A stretch of 64,000 nucleotides of DNA, taken from assembly GCA_030429495.1 (NCBI GenBank), contig JAUIFH010000007.1, positions 1 through 64,000 of the forward strand. The letters run 5' to 3'. Each line of letters opens with the position of its first letter. The stretch's first letter is position 1. The translations under genes were made by a program, and so were the position numbers. Positions 1 through 9,694 of the stretch are shown piece by piece. Under the pieces are notes generated by a model that did no database searches, was not told where the DNA came from, and worked only from the letters and a program-made list of their open reading frames with translations. Source of the stretch: Alphaproteobacteria bacterium. Its GTDB lineage: Bacteria; Pseudomonadota; Alphaproteobacteria; Rhodobacterales; Rhodobacteraceae.

Positions 1-133
1 CCTGGCTCACCTTCGCCTTGTCATGCCCGTAGGGCAGCAAATGCTCCCCCGCAATCCCAAGACGCTCACCAATCTCCTGGATCGGACGCTTCTTCGCCTC
101 TCGCGCAATCTCAATGTCGGTCTTGAACGCCAT
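1..133 (-). CDS. fhs: Formate-tetrahydrofolate ligase, N-terminal part (runs off the window)
   Basis: Only the first 44 codons are present; the gene continues beyond base 1. The translated start ([14 protein letters not shown], then [11 protein letters not shown] and [12 protein letters not shown]) matches the conserved N-terminus of formate-THF ligases, which make 10-formyl-THF from formate, THF and ATP in the cytoplasm. The ATG at 133 is preferred over an in-frame ATG at 142 because the AGGGAG ribosome site lies about 11 bases before the former and only 2 before the latter. The leader can form competing hairpins (see 160-201). The family call is firm despite the short fragment because the motif spacing is characteristic; the catalytic P-loop lies outside the window. 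Confidence 0.85.
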   Translation of the reverse strand, partial: MAFKTDIEIAREAKKRPIQEIGERLGIAGEHLLPYGHDKAKVSQ

Positions 134-159
134 GTCGTGCATCTCTCCCTGACGGCCCG

Positions 160-201
160 GTGCCGGGTGTTTCCCCCCGGGCTATAACCGCAGCCCGGCA
201 C
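160..201 (-). promoter_or_regulatory. GC-rich leader with two competing hairpins upstream of fhs
   Basis: In the fhs leader, 160-167 pairs perfectly with 194-201 (GTGCCGGG/CCCGGCAC), while 177-183 pairs perfectly with 192-198 (CCGGGCT/AGCCCGG). The two stems share bases and cannot form together. They lie 27-68 bases before the chosen fhs start. I do not recognise a known riboswitch. A leader with alternative folds is an inference; simple GC-rich coincidence is possible. Confidence 0.3.
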
Positions 202-298
202 GGTGTACTGCTGAATTCCGACCTATCCGCAAGCGGAAACGCCAGACCGTGTTTCCCATCGGAAAGGCTTGTACCGATTGGGGGCGCGCCGCGTCGGA

Positions 299-1081
299 TC
301 ACACCGTCAGCGTGAAGAAGAGCCGCCGGAACGGCATCAGGACGGAACCGTCCTCTGCCGGCGGATAGGCCGCCTCGAGCGCCTTGTCATAGCGGCGAAT
401 GTAGTCGGCCGCCTCGCCCTCGTCGAGCTTGTCGAGATAGGGGCGCATCGCCGTCGCCTCGGTGAAGCGACGCACCGGATGGCCGTCCGGCGCGGCCTCC
501 AGCCGTTGGACATAGTCGGTCTCCCAGACGTCGACGCGGCCGAACGGCGCCAGCATCCGGTAGTATTCGACGGGCGCGGCAACCGGCGGCTTCCAGTCGG
601 CAAGGTCGAAACGGTCGGGAAACATCTCAGCCGCGAAGTCGCGCAGGAAGCGGTGCGATGGCGCGCCGTATTGCCGTGGCATCTGCACGGCAAGCTTGCC
701 CTTCGGCTGCAGGAAACCCGCCAGTCGTGCCATCAGTTCGGAGTGGTCCGGAAGCCAGTGCAGCGCCGCGTTGGAGAAGATGAGCGCGGGCGCTGCCCCC
801 GGCGTCCACGCTTTGGCGTCAGCCTCGATCAATTCGTCGTAGCAACCCGCCTTCTGCGCCACCGCCAGCATCGCCGGCGAGGCATCGAGCCCGAGGATCG
901 ACCGCCCCGCGCCGAACCGTGCGGCAAGCGCGGGGCCAGCCGCGCCGTTGCCGCAGCACAGGTCGATCACGTCGCCGGGCGGCAGCGCCCCCACCTGCGC
1001 CAGAAGGTCGAGAGCGGGGCGCAGGCGCAGGCCGCTGAACCGAGAATAGGCCTCAGGATTCCAGTCGCTGCGCGGTGGCAT
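299..1081 (-). CDS. tam: Trans-aconitate 2-methyltransferase
   Basis: A 260-residue class I SAM methyltransferase. It begins SDWNPEAYSRFSGLRLRPA, carries the SAM-binding motif DLCCGNGAAG near residue 40, LGLDASPAML near 65 and SNAALHWLPDH near 105, and ends in PFRRLFF. These match E. coli Tam along its whole length. Tam methylates trans-aconitate, an inhibitor of the citric acid cycle formed spontaneously from cis-aconitate. It lies downstream of ftsH on the same strand with a 32-base gap, so it may be read through from the tol-ftsH block. The second residue of the usual DLGCG motif is Cys here, a tolerated change. A different small-acid methyltransferase remains possible. Confidence 0.88.
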   Translation of the reverse strand: MPPRSDWNPEAYSRFSGLRLRPALDLLAQVGALPPGDVIDLCCGNGAAGPALAARFGAGRSILGLDASPAMLAVAQKAGCYDELIEADAKAWTPGAAPALIFSNAALHWLPDHSELMARLAGFLQPKGKLAVQMPRQYGAPSHRFLRDFAAEMFPDRFDLADWKPPVAAPVEYYRMLAPFGRVDVWETDYVQRLEAAPDGHPVRRFTEATAMRPYLDKLDEGEAADYIRRYDKALEAAYPPAEDGSVLMPFRRLFFTLTV

Positions 1082-1113
1082 CGCTCCCCCTTCACGCGGC
1101 GCCCCGGCCCCGG

Positions 1114-3045
1114 TCAGGCCGATGGCTCCGGCTCAAGCCCGCCGCCTTTCGGCGCCTTCGGCTTCTTGGTCTTCGGGATCGCCGTCAGGGACGAAACCGC
1201 GCCGCCGGCATCCGGTTTGTCGTCCTCGTCGTCGCCCTGTTTCGGCGCATCGCCGCGGATCACCCGCATCATGTCATCGCCGGTCAGCGTCTCGTATTCC
1301 AGAAGGCCCTGCGCGAGGTTTTCCATTTCCTGCCAATTGTCCTTCAGGATCGTCTTCGCGCGTTCATAGGCCTCGTCCACCAGTCGCCGCACCTCCTGGT
1401 CGATGATCTCGCGGCTCTCGTCCGAGGCGTTGAAATGCGATTGCGAGCCGAGGAAGCTTTCCTGCGTCGAGGTGTAATTGATGTTGCCGAGCTTGTCGGA
1501 CATCCCCCACTGGCTGACCATCGCGGTCGCGAGGTTGGTCACATGCTGGATGTCCGAATAGGCTCCGTTGGTGACATTCTCGGCCCCGAAAACCAGTTCC
1601 TCGGCCGCCTTGCCGCCCATCGCCGAGGCGAGCTTCGACAGCGCCGCCTCGCGGGTCAGGCTGAGCTTGTCGCGTTCGGGCAGGTAGAAGGTTACACCCA
1701 GCGCGCGGCCGCGCGGGATGATCGTGACCTTGTGGACCGGATCGTGCTGCGGCACGTGGATGCCGACGATGGCGTGGCCGGCCTCGTGATAGGCGGTCAG
1801 CTTCTTCTCGTCCTCGGTCATGACCATGGAGCGGCGCTCCGGTCCCATCATAACCTTGTCCTTGGCCTTTTCGAAATCCTCAAGCGTCACGAACCGCTTG
1901 CCCACGCGGGCCGCCAGAAGCGCCGCTTCGTTGACGAGGTTGGCGAGATCGGCGCCCGAGAAACCGGGCGTGCCGCGCGCGATGATGCGCAGGTCGACAT
2001 CCGGGCCCAGCGGCACCTTGCGGGCATGAACGCCGAGGATTTTCTCGCGGCCCTTGATGTCGGGGTTCGGCACCTGAACCTGCCGGTCGAAGCGGCCGGG
2101 ACGCAAGAGAGCGGGGTCGAGCACGTCAGGCCGGTTGGTGGCCGCGACAATGATGATGCCTTCATTGGCCTCGAAACCGTCCATCTCGACCAGAAGCTGG
2201 TTCAGCGTCTGCTCGCGTTCGTCATTGCCGCCACCGTAACCGACACCACGGCTGCGGCCCACGGCGTCAATCTCGTCGATAAACACGATGCAGGGCGAGT
2301 TCTTCTTGGCCTGTTCGAACATGTCACGGACGCGGGAGGCGCCGACACCGACGAACATCTCGACGAAGTCGGAACCAGAGATGGTGAAGAAGGGCACGCC
2401 CGCCTCGCCGGCAATGGCGCGGGCCAGCAGTGTCTTACCCGTGCCCGGAGGGCCGACAAGCAGCGCGCCTTTCGGAATCTTGCCGCCAAGGCGCGAGAAT
2501 TTCTGCGGGTTGCGCAGGAACTCGACGATTTCCTCAAGCTCCTCCTTGGCCTCGTCGATGCCCGCGACGTCGTCGAAGGTCACGCGGCCGTGCTTTTCCG
2601 TCAGCAGCTTCGCGCGGGACTTGCCAAAGCCCATGGCGCCACCACGCCCGCCGCCCTGCATCCGGTTCATGAAGAAAATCCAAATGCCGATCAGGACGAG
2701 GAACGGGAGCCACAGCGACAGGACGGAGAAGAAGCCGGACTGCTCCTGCCGCTCGGCCTTCACGCTGACATCCTTTTCGATCAACCGCTCGACCAGCTTG
2801 TCGTTCAGCTCCTCGCCTTCCGGCTTGATCGTCACCCAGGTCTGTCCGTCGCGCGTTTGAACCTGAACCTGCTCGCCGTCGATCACCACAGCGTTCACGT
2901 CTCCGGCATCGACCTTCTGCAGGAAATCCGAATAGCTCAGCGTCCGCGAATTCATCGTCGTCTGTCCGTTGCCGAACAGCGTGAACAGCGCCAGGATCAA
3001 AAGGAACAGCACAGCCCAGAAAGCGATGTTTCTCGCGTTACCCAC
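1114..3045 (-). CDS. ftsH: ATP-dependent zinc metalloprotease FtsH
   Basis: Membrane-anchored AAA+ protease that degrades misfolded membrane proteins and short-lived cytoplasmic regulators. Seen in the 643-residue protein: a transmembrane segment near residues 9-25, a periplasmic domain, a second segment near 110-126, Walker A GPPGTGKT at about 198-205, Walker B IVFIDEID, and the zinc site HEAGH at about 420-424. The start is the GTG at 3045, because GGAGGA lies seven bases before it; an upstream GTG at 3060 would place that ribosome site inside the gene. The acidic, lysine/proline-rich tail after the protease domain is typical of the family. It follows tilS on the same strand. Confidence 0.97.
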   Translation of the reverse strand: MGNARNIAFWAVLFLLILALFTLFGNGQTTMNSRTLSYSDFLQKVDAGDVNAVVIDGEQVQVQTRDGQTWVTIKPEGEELNDKLVERLIEKDVSVKAERQEQSGFFSVLSLWLPFLVLIGIWIFFMNRMQGGGRGGAMGFGKSRAKLLTEKHGRVTFDDVAGIDEAKEELEEIVEFLRNPQKFSRLGGKIPKGALLVGPPGTGKTLLARAIAGEAGVPFFTISGSDFVEMFVGVGASRVRDMFEQAKKNSPCIVFIDEIDAVGRSRGVGYGGGNDEREQTLNQLLVEMDGFEANEGIIIVAATNRPDVLDPALLRPGRFDRQVQVPNPDIKGREKILGVHARKVPLGPDVDLRIIARGTPGFSGADLANLVNEAALLAARVGKRFVTLEDFEKAKDKVMMGPERRSMVMTEDEKKLTAYHEAGHAIVGIHVPQHDPVHKVTIIPRGRALGVTFYLPERDKLSLTREAALSKLASAMGGKAAEELVFGAENVTNGAYSDIQHVTNLATAMVSQWGMSDKLGNINYTSTQESFLGSQSHFNASDESREIIDQEVRRLVDEAYERAKTILKDNWQEMENLAQGLLEYETLTGDDMMRVIRGDAPKQGDDEDDKPDAGGAVSSLTAIPKTKKPKAPKGGGLEPEPSA

Positions 3046-3093
3046 GGGGGAATCCTCCACACGTATTTCTGTCGCAGCGGAGACCCGCGCGAG

Positions 3094-3117
3094 CTTTACT
3101 CTAAAATAGAGATAAAG
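3094..3117. other. AT-rich hairpin between tilS and ftsH
   Basis: The sequence CTTTACTCTA, then AAA, then TAGAGATAAAG forms an almost perfect stem with one bulged base. It lies nine bases after the tilS stop and before the ftsH ribosome site. There is no T-run after it in the direction of transcription, so it is not a normal intrinsic terminator. It could be an RNA-processing or stability element separating tol/tilS messages from ftsH. I saw no convincing heat-shock promoter here. Confidence 0.3.
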
Positions 3118-3126
3118 GGGCCGGGT

Positions 3127-4395
3127 TCAATGCGATAAGAGGACGGAGTGGAAGCCTGCGACGATTTCCGCCACCCAACCCTCCGAAAGCCCCGCCAGTG
3201 GTGCCGCCACCAGCATCTCGCCGCGCCAGATTGCCGGCGACACGACGAGCGCGGCACGCGAATGCCCGGTCTCGCGCCAGTCCGGGCATTGCCTCAGCCC
3301 GTCCGCCCCCAGAGCGCGCACCCGAAGCCCCGGCGCATGTGGCCCGGAAAGCCGCCAGCGTCCATCCCAGGGCATATCGGTCGGCCCTTCGATCCCGGCA
3401 ACGGCCTTCGGTTCACGGGTGACACGAATCTCGGCCTCGCTTACCCGGATGCGGCAGCCCGACAGCGTCGCATGACGCACCTCGCGCACGGCCTCCTGCA
3501 CCCGGATCAGCGCGGACTGTCGCGGGGCATAGGTTTCCCCCGACACCCATTTCAAGGCCCCGATCAGCAAGCGTCGGCTGACCTCGTGTGAAAGCAATCT
3601 GAATTCGGGGCGCGACAGAACAACCTCGCCGGCCGACGTGCTTGCCATCTGCCGGGCCGCATCGGAGGTCATCATCTGTATCGCCTGCAACGCAGAACTC
3701 AGGTTGCAGACAACGCCTGACAGCTTGTTGACGGAAACCCCCAACGGCCGCATCGCCTTGAGCGCCCGCCGCGCCTTCACCCGCGCGAACCGGTCGTCAG
3801 CATTCGACGGGTCTTCGATCCATTGGATGCCCTGCCGGTTCAGGTAGTCGCGAAGTTCACTGCGTTCAGCGAGTAGATACGGCCGCGCCCAACGGATGCC
3901 GCCCTCGGTCCAGCTTTTCCGCATTCCCGACAGCCCGTCGAGGCCGGCCTCGCGCGCAAGCCCCATCAGGAAGGTCTCGGCCTGATCATCGGCAGTGTGG
4001 CCCAGAACGATATGGCCGATGCTCTCCTCACGCGCCCAGTCCCCGATCAGATCATAACGAGCGCGCCGTGCCTGATCCTGAAGGTTGCCGCGGATCGGCC
4101 CGTGATCCCAGACCAGTGTCCGGTGCGAAACCCCGTGTCCTTTGCAGAAGGTGGCGACCATTCGCGCCTCATCCGCAGCCTCGGGTCTGAGACGGTGATC
4201 CACCGTGACCGCGCGGACCACCCCGCCCCGATGCGCCTGCACACGAATGAACAGGTGCAGAAGCGCCATGGAATCGCTTCCGCCGGAAACGGCGACAGCA
4301 ATAGCATCCGGGTTGTCGTTGAGAAATGCCGTCTGGGCGAAATGCAGCAGAAACGCATCTTCGCCTTCGCCCGACGGCCATTCTCCTCCGGTCAC
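3127..4395 (-). CDS. tilS: tRNA(Ile)-lysidine synthase
   Basis: Cytoplasmic enzyme that uses ATP to join lysine to C34 of the CAU-anticodon tRNA-Ile, switching it from Met to Ile decoding; it is normally essential. The N-terminal PP-loop motif SGGSDSMAL lies near residue 38, followed by the conserved VDHRLR and GHTADDQAETFLM segments of the N-type ATP pyrophosphatase domain. At 422 residues it has a full-length C-terminal region. The chosen GTG start overlaps the stop codon of cpoB (GTGA), which suggests translational coupling. A GGAGGA inside the first codons precedes only an out-of-frame ATG, so the exact start is less certain than the gene. Confidence 0.93.
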   Translation of the reverse strand: MTGGEWPSGEGEDAFLLHFAQTAFLNDNPDAIAVAVSGGSDSMALLHLFIRVQAHRGGVVRAVTVDHRLRPEAADEARMVATFCKGHGVSHRTLVWDHGPIRGNLQDQARRARYDLIGDWAREESIGHIVLGHTADDQAETFLMGLAREAGLDGLSGMRKSWTEGGIRWARPYLLAERSELRDYLNRQGIQWIEDPSNADDRFARVKARRALKAMRPLGVSVNKLSGVVCNLSSALQAIQMMTSDAARQMASTSAGEVVLSRPEFRLLSHEVSRRLLIGALKWVSGETYAPRQSALIRVQEAVREVRHATLSGCRIRVSEAEIRVTREPKAVAGIEGPTDMPWDGRWRLSGPHAPGLRVRALGADGLRQCPDWRETGHSRAALVVSPAIWRGEMLVAAPLAGLSEGWVAEIVAGFHSVLLSH

Positions 4396-5234
4396 TGACA
4401 GGAAAGCGCCTGCATCGCGGTCGAAGCCTCGACTGCCTCCGGCGCAGTCGGGAAGCGCACGCCAACCTCGCCGAGCGTCACGCAGGCCTCCTGCGTCTGG
4501 CCAAGCAGTCCGAGCGCCGCGCCGAGCTTCAGCAGGGACGCCGGCGCACGCGGCCCGTCCGGGGCACCGGAAAAGGCGTTGAGATAGGCGCGCGCGGCAT
4601 TCGAGGTGTCGCCGAGCTTTTGCAGCGCCTCACCGCGCAGATACTCCGCCTCGCCGCTCAGGGGGCCGCCGGGATAGGCCGCGGTAAAGGCCGCAAACTG
4701 GTCCGCGGCGCCCTGAAAGTCACCGGAGTCGAGCGCCCCCTTCGCCCGATCGAAATCCGCCTGTTCGCTGATCGCAAGTTCCGGCGCGCCGCTCGTGCCG
4801 CCCTGCGGCTGCGTCGAGAGGGTCGGCACCCCGGCGCCACCGGCAGGCGCGCCCCCAAGGCTCTGGGTAATGGGAAGGTTCGCAAGATCGCAGCCCTCTT
4901 CCAGCTCGCAAAGCCGGAATTCGAGGTCACCGATCCGGTTGGTGCCATCGGCGACAACCCGGTTCACCTGGTTCTGCAAGGCCTCCGCCTGCGAGGTGAG
5001 CCGCGAAAGCTCCGCCTCCATAGCGTTCATCCGGTCTAGAGCGGACGCCCCACCCGCAGCCTGCATCGCCGGCTCTCCACCCGCAACGAGTTCGGAACGA
5101 AGCGCCTGCAACTGCCCGGCCAGCGCCGACAGTTCCGCCCGGATGTCCGCGACGGTCTGCGCCCTGTCCTGTGCGAAGGCGGGGGCGGCCATGAAGGCCG
5201 CCGCCACCAGGATGCCCGAAAGCGACCGGATCAT
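4392..5234 (-). CDS. cpoB: Tol-Pal system coordinator CpoB (YbgF)
   Basis: Periplasmic partner of the Tol-Pal machine that coordinates outer-membrane constriction with peptidoglycan synthesis. The 280-residue protein has a signal peptide (MIRSLSGILVAAAFMAAPAFA, cut after AFA), a heptad-rich coiled-coil region near residues 25-105, a glycine/proline linker, and C-terminal tetratricopeptide repeats beginning near DFDRAKGALDSGDFQGA. The usual lone N-terminal signal, coiled coil and TPR order is intact. It sits directly after pal (ten bases) and overlaps tilS, the classical order. Confidence 0.93.
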   Translation of the reverse strand: MIRSLSGILVAAAFMAAPAFAQDRAQTVADIRAELSALAGQLQALRSELVAGGEPAMQAAGGASALDRMNAMEAELSRLTSQAEALQNQVNRVVADGTNRIGDLEFRLCELEEGCDLANLPITQSLGGAPAGGAGVPTLSTQPQGGTSGAPELAISEQADFDRAKGALDSGDFQGAADQFAAFTAAYPGGPLSGEAEYLRGEALQKLGDTSNAARAYLNAFSGAPDGPRAPASLLKLGAALGLLGQTQEACVTLGEVGVRFPTAPEAVEASTAMQALSCQ

Positions 5235-5244
5235 ACCCGCGACC

Positions 5245-5766
5245 TCAGACGCCCGCGCCCGCGCCGATCACGGTCACGGCACGACGGTTCTGGGAGTAGC
5301 AAGCTTCATCCGAACAGACCGCAAGCGGACGTTCCTTGCCGTAGGACACGGTCTGGAGCCGGTTCGCGCTCACGCCTTGGGCGATCAGGTATTGCTGCAC
5401 CGCCGACGCGCGGCGCGCGCCAAGTGCAAGGTTGTATTCGCGCGTGCCCTGTTCGTCCGCATGGCCTTCGATGATCGCGGTATAGGCCGGGTGCTGGTTC
5501 AGCCAAACGGCCTGCTGGCCAAGCGTCTGCTGCGCCGTCGGCGACAAAGTCGACTGGTCGACGGCGAACAGCACGCGGTCACCGATCGTCTGCTGGAAGT
5601 ACGCCGGGGAGTTCGGGTCGTTGGGATCGCCGAGGCCGCCCGCGGTGATGCCGCCCGCGCCACCGGCACCGGCGCCGGTACCGCCTGCCCCGTAGCGGTC
5701 GGGATTGTTGCAAGCCGAAAGCGCCAGCGCGCCTGCGACCAGAAGGATGGTGGAGTATTTGATCAT
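5245..5766 (-). CDS. pal: Peptidoglycan-associated lipoprotein Pal
   Basis: Outer-membrane lipoprotein that binds peptidoglycan through an OmpA-like domain and is moved by TolB during division. The 173-residue protein has a lipobox LALSACNN, with the lipidated Cys near residue 19, then a Gly-rich linker, then the OmpA domain with VLFAVDQSTLSPTAQ, the GHADEQGTREYNLALGARRA segment that binds diaminopimelate, and a final RRAVTVI. The linker is unusually rich in Gly and Ala. It lies 75 bases after tolB within the minus-strand block. Confidence 0.97.
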   Translation of the reverse strand: MIKYSTILLVAGALALSACNNPDRYGAGGTGAGAGGAGGITAGGLGDPNDPNSPAYFQQTIGDRVLFAVDQSTLSPTAQQTLGQQAVWLNQHPAYTAIIEGHADEQGTREYNLALGARRASAVQQYLIAQGVSANRLQTVSYGKERPLAVCSDEACYSQNRRAVTVIGAGAGV

Positions 5767-5841
5767 TGCGTTTGCCGCCTCTGTTCTTGGCTCGATGGCC
5801 GTTACCTTATCATTGTCGCCGACGCTTGGGAATCCGCGCTC

Positions 5842-7170
5842 TCAGGGCAGGAGCGGCGACCACGCCGGGTCGGATGCGGAACCATCCATCGGCACCGCGC
5901 GCAGGTTCCGCCCCGAAATGTCGACCGAGAAAAGCTGCGCCGCGCCACCCGCGCCCGCGCTTTCGCGCGTGAACATGATCACCCGCCCGTTCGGCGCCCA
6001 GGTCGGCCCCTCATCGAGGAACGAGGCCGTCAGCAGCCGCTCCTCCGAGCCGTCGGTCCGCATCACACCGATGTGGAAGCGGCCTGCATTCTGCTTGGTG
6101 AAGGCGATCATGTCGCCGCGCGGGCTCCAGACCGGTGTGCCATAGCGCCCCTCGCCGAAGCTGATCCGCGTCGGTTCGCCGCCGCCGGCAGGCATCACGT
6201 AAAGCTGCTGGTTCCCCGAGCGGTCGCTTTCGAACACGATCTGGCTGCCATCGGGCGAGAACGACGGTGCCGTCTCGATCGAGGGCGAGTTGGTCAGCTG
6301 CCTGCTCTGGCCCGACGAAAGCTGCATCGAATAGATGTCGGTGTTTCCGCCCTGTTCGAGCGAGAAGACGACCGTCCCGCCATCAGGCGAAAACCGCGGC
6401 GCAAAGGTCATGTTGCCCGACAGTTCGGCCAGCGCGCGCGACGAGACCGTCGCGATGTCCATCAACTTGATGCGCGGAAACCCGGTCTCGAACGACGTGT
6501 AGAGCACGCGGTCCCCGGCCGGCGAGAAACGCGGCGCGAGAACGATGGTGGACGAATCGGTCAGGTACTGAACGTTCGCCCCGTCATAGTCCATGATCGC
6601 GAGGCGCTTGAGCCGCTGATCCTTCGGCCCGCTTTCCGAGACATAGACGACGCGGCTGTCGAAATAGGCGCCCTCGCCGGTGATGCGCGAATAGATCTGG
6701 TCGGCGACCTTGTGCGCGATCCTGCGCCAGTCGCCCTGCCCGCCACCGAACTGCATCCCCTTTCCAAGCTCCGCGCCGGAAAACACGTCGTGAAGGCGGA
6801 ACTTCACGTTGACGCGGCCATCCGACCCGAGCGCGACCGCACCGGTGATCAGCGCCTGTGCGTTGATCGCCTTCCAGTCTGCATAGGCAACCGGCGCATC
6901 GAAGCTGGTGACCGGGCTGATGAAGGCAGAGGGAGGGATTTCCCGGAAAAGGCCAGTGCCGACAAGGTCGGCGGCGACCACCTGGCTGATCGACTGCGCC
7001 ACTTCCGCCGCCCCCGGGTTCTCGGCGATGAATGTCGGTGCCGCAAAGGGCAAGGGTTCGATCACGCCATCCGTGATCTCGATCCTGAGCGGGCCGGACT
7101 GCGCAAGAGCCGCTGGCGCGGCGAGGCCGGCGACAGCCAGCGCGAGGCAGAGCGAGCGAATGAAGGTCAT
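5842..7170 (-). CDS. tolB: Tol-Pal beta-propeller protein TolB
   Basis: Periplasmic protein that links TolA to Pal. It has a signal peptide ending AAPAALAQ, an N-terminal alpha/beta domain (about residues 25-155), and a C-terminal six-bladed beta-propeller with repeated blades such as [44 protein letters not shown] and [14 protein letters not shown]. Length (442) is normal. The ATG is well supported by GGGGGAAG ten bases upstream. It lies between tolA and pal. Confidence 0.97.
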   Translation of the reverse strand: MTFIRSLCLALAVAGLAAPAALAQSGPLRIEITDGVIEPLPFAAPTFIAENPGAAEVAQSISQVVAADLVGTGLFREIPPSAFISPVTSFDAPVAYADWKAINAQALITGAVALGSDGRVNVKFRLHDVFSGAELGKGMQFGGGQGDWRRIAHKVADQIYSRITGEGAYFDSRVVYVSESGPKDQRLKRLAIMDYDGANVQYLTDSSTIVLAPRFSPAGDRVLYTSFETGFPRIKLMDIATVSSRALAELSGNMTFAPRFSPDGGTVVFSLEQGGNTDIYSMQLSSGQSRQLTNSPSIETAPSFSPDGSQIVFESDRSGNQQLYVMPAGGGEPTRISFGEGRYGTPVWSPRGDMIAFTKQNAGRFHIGVMRTDGSEERLLTASFLDEGPTWAPNGRVIMFTRESAGAGGAAQLFSVDISGRNLRAVPMDGSASDPAWSPLLP

Positions 7171-7216
7171 GTCTTCCCCCTGTTTCCGGGTCGGTTCTTG
7201 GTTTCCGGCCGCGCGG

Positions 7217-8392
7217 TCATTTCATCCTCATCTTTTCGGGATTGAAGACGATTTCAACCTCGCGCCACTGGTCGTATTTCTCGGGCGGCAAAGGATAGCC
7301 GTTCTGGCCGCAGCGTATGATCGCCCGGCGGCCCGCCTCGTAAGCTTGCTGGGCCGACGCATCGGTGCCGCCCTCGTAGCCAATCATCCGGATGGAGCCG
7401 CTGACAGGCTTGCCGGACGGCTCCATGCTGACGCCGACGGTGACGATCGTGCGCAGCGCATCCGTCGACAATGCGCCGACGTTCCAGCACTGCTTCACCG
7501 CGATCACCAGCGCATCCTTCTCGCCACCGGTCATCGGCGGACCGGACGGCGCGGTGCCGGTTCCCGGCGCCGGTTCCTCGGACGCTTCGCCGGACAGCGC
7601 TTCGGCCAATGCGTCGGCAACCGCATCGGCTGCGGGCGCCTCGGGTTCGGCGGGTTGTTCGGGCGCGGGCTGCGGAGCTGCCGGCTCGGACGCGGTCTCC
7701 GGCGCGCGCTTTTCGGGTCGCGCCTTCGGACGGGGCGACGAAAGCGGCGCGGCAGAAGCCAGGTCGATCTGGTCCTTGTTATCCTCGGTGCGGATCACCT
7801 CGCCGGATTCCGGCGGGGCTGCGGCCTCCATCGGCGTTTCGGGCGTGGGTTCCTCCGCCGGTTCGGGTGTCGTTTCCGCGACCGCCTCGGGCGCCACATC
7901 CACGTTCTCTTCGGGGGCATCCGTCGGGTCGGGGGCGACGCGCGGCGCGGCTTTCGGATCGGGCTGAATCTCCGGCAGACGCGGCTCGGCGATCACGTCC
8001 GGCGGGGTCGGCGGCGTCGGCGGCGTGTCCTCGACCTCGGTCTCGGGCGGGGTCAGCGCGGTCACATCCGGCGCGGGGTCGGGCTCCGCCGGCTGTTCCG
8101 GCGGGGTCGGTTCTGCCGGCTGCGGCGCGGCTTCGGGTTCCGGGACGGCAGGCGCAGCCTCAGCCGGTGCGGGCTCCGGCAACGAGGGTTCGGCCGGTGC
8201 CTCGGTCACGGCGCGGGGTGCGGCCGCCTGAAGCGCGGTGAATTCCGCCTCGGACATCAGCGACACTTCGGCAGTGACAACCGGCGGCGGCAAGTCGTGG
8301 GAAAAGAAGATCCCGCCAAGCATAAGCCACAGAATCGCGCCCAGATGCGCGCCCCCCGAGACGATCAAGCCTGTGCGTTCGGACCTCTCCAT
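7217..8392 (-). CDS. tolA: TolA energy-transducing envelope protein
   Basis: Inner-membrane protein that spans the periplasm and transmits proton-motive-force energy from TolQR to TolB/Pal. It has one N-terminal membrane segment (about residues 12-32), then a very long Pro/Glu/Ala-rich domain, and a small C-terminal domain from about residue 300 with a conserved WNVGAL segment. The proline-rich stalk differs from the alanine/lysine helix of E. coli TolA, which is normal for this group. The ATG at 8392 is chosen over the GTG at 8398 because AGGG lies nine bases from the ATG but only three from the GTG. Confidence 0.9.
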   Translation of the reverse strand: MERSERTGLIVSGGAHLGAILWLMLGGIFFSHDLPPPVVTAEVSLMSEAEFTALQAAAPRAVTEAPAEPSLPEPAPAEAAPAVPEPEAAPQPAEPTPPEQPAEPDPAPDVTALTPPETEVEDTPPTPPTPPDVIAEPRLPEIQPDPKAAPRVAPDPTDAPEENVDVAPEAVAETTPEPAEEPTPETPMEAAAPPESGEVIRTEDNKDQIDLASAAPLSSPRPKARPEKRAPETASEPAAPQPAPEQPAEPEAPAADAVADALAEALSGEASEEPAPGTGTAPSGPPMTGGEKDALVIAVKQCWNVGALSTDALRTIVTVGVSMEPSGKPVSGSIRMIGYEGGTDASAQQAYEAGRRAIIRCGQNGYPLPPEKYDQWREVEIVFNPEKMRMK

Positions 8393-8403
8393 GGGCACCC
8401 GCC

Positions 8404-8880
8404 CTAGTTCCCCGCCTGCCCGTCAAAGCTCGGGCCACCTGCATCGGTGACCAGAACGATGTTGGAAAAGCCGCCCGAATTCAGCGCGCCCATGACCTGC
8501 ACGACCCGCTCATACGGGATTTTGCCATCCGCGCGCAGGAACAGCTTGTCGTCGGTCCGCTCCGCCGCGATGGCCTTGAGCTTGGCAATCAGCTCGCCCT
8601 CCGGCGTCGGCGTGTTCTGGATCGAGATCGTGCCGTCTTCCTGCACCGAGATGGTCAGCGGTTCTTCCTGCTCGGTCGCGACCGCCTGCGCGGCGGTCTT
8701 GGGCAGTTCAAGCGGCACGCCGACGGTCAGAAGCGGCGCGGCCACCATGAAGATGATCAGAAGCACCAGCATCACGTCCACGAAGGGCGTGACGTTGATC
8801 TCGCTCATCACGGCGGCCTTGCCACGGCCACCCCGGCGGCGCCGTCCGCCACCGCCCGGTTTCATGACGCCCGCCCCCAT
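8404..8880 (-). CDS. tolR: TolR (ExbD/TolR family)
   Basis: Inner-membrane stator component that works with TolQ to use the proton gradient. The 158-residue protein has a Gly/Arg-rich cytoplasmic N-terminus, then INVTPFVDVMLVLLIIFMV, whose Asp is the conserved proton-carrying residue of the single membrane helix, and a periplasmic domain ending in a conserved VTDAGG. A second possible ATG lies at 8865. It is four bases from tolQ and eleven from tolA. Confidence 0.96.
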   Translation of the reverse strand: MGAGVMKPGGGGRRRRGGRGKAAVMSEINVTPFVDVMLVLLIIFMVAAPLLTVGVPLELPKTAAQAVATEQEEPLTISVQEDGTISIQNTPTPEGELIAKLKAIAAERTDDKLFLRADGKIPYERVVQVMGALNSGGFSNIVLVTDAGGPSFDGQAGN

Positions 8881-8884
8881 CGGA

Positions 8885-9580
8885 TCAGGCGTCCAGCTGG
8901 CGCGAAAGGATCGTGGCGAATTCGTCGGCGAATGCCTCGTATCCGGCGATGATCCGGTCGCTGTCGGTGGAAAGCTTGTTGTAGAAGATCACCGCCGGGA
9001 TCGCCGCGAGAAGGCCGAGCGCGGTGGCGACCAGCGCCTCGGCGATGCCCGGCGCCACGACGGCGAGCGAGGTATTCTGCGAGATCGCGATCTGCTCGAA
9101 CGCGACCTTGATGCCCCAGACAGTGCCGAAGAGGCCGACGAAAGGCGCGGTGGAGCCCACCGTGGCCAGGAACGGCAGCCCGCGCGTCAGGCTTTCGGTC
9201 GCCTTGACGATGGCCACGTCCATCGAGCGGTCGATGCGCGCCTGCGCACCCGCGATCAGTTCGCCGTCCTGCCGGTGGCTTCGTCGCCATTCGACCATAC
9301 CAGAGGCGAAGATCTTCTCGCTCGCCCCGTCGGGCTGCGAGCCGATCTTCTCGAACAGCTCGTCGAGCGGTTCGCCCGACCAGAACGAACGGTCGAAGAT
9401 CGAGGCTTCCTGCCGGGCCTGCCGGTAGGAGATGAATTTCTGGACGATGATCGCCCAGGACCAGAAACTGGCCACCGTCAGCATGATCATCACCAGCTTG
9501 ACGACAAAAGAGGCGCGCCAGAAAAGCGCAAGCAAGGAGAAGTCCATCTCCTGCGCGAGGGCTAGGGTCTCGGTTTCCAT
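8885..9580 (-). CDS. tolQ: TolQ (MotA/TolQ/ExbB family proton channel)
   Basis: Inner-membrane proton-channel subunit of the Tol system. The 231-residue protein has three predicted membrane segments (about residues 14-38, 130-155 and 170-195) and the family signatures GSTAPFVGLFGTVWGI and LVATALGLLAAIPAVIFYN. It is first in the tolQRAB-pal-cpoB run. The 114 bases between it and ybgC could hold an internal promoter, but I do not see a convincing one. Confidence 0.97.
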   Translation of the reverse strand: METETLALAQEMDFSLLALFWRASFVVKLVMIMLTVASFWSWAIIVQKFISYRQARQEASIFDRSFWSGEPLDELFEKIGSQPDGASEKIFASGMVEWRRSHRQDGELIAGAQARIDRSMDVAIVKATESLTRGLPFLATVGSTAPFVGLFGTVWGIKVAFEQIAISQNTSLAVVAPGIAEALVATALGLLAAIPAVIFYNKLSTDSDRIIAGYEAFADEFATILSRQLDA

Positions 9581-9694
9581 GGGTCACTGCTCGCCGTTTG
9601 GGCCGTGTTTTCACGGCTCTCTTACAGGTGATTCTATCCGGCTTTTAGAGGGAAAGCCAACACATCTGCGTCAGAGCCCCGAAACCGCCGATCC

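Noticed and set aside
3046-3126. Heat-shock (sigma-32) promoter for ftsH
   Set aside because: TTGAAC and CCCCTTTAT occur but are only a few bases apart, not the required 11-17.
1075-3138. 687-codon plus-strand open frame opposite ftsH
   Set aside because: It is fully antisense to a clear FtsH gene; the protein is Arg/His/Leu-rich with no domain, as expected in a GC-rich shadow frame.
4795-7245. 816-codon plus-strand open frame opposite pal and tolB
   Set aside because: Spans several real minus-strand genes and the gaps between them; no domain or ribosome site.
9602-9618. GCCGTG-TTTT-CACGGC hairpin between tolQ and ybgC as a terminator
   Set aside because: It has no T-run in the direction of the minus-strand genes, and the genes are expected to be co-transcribed.
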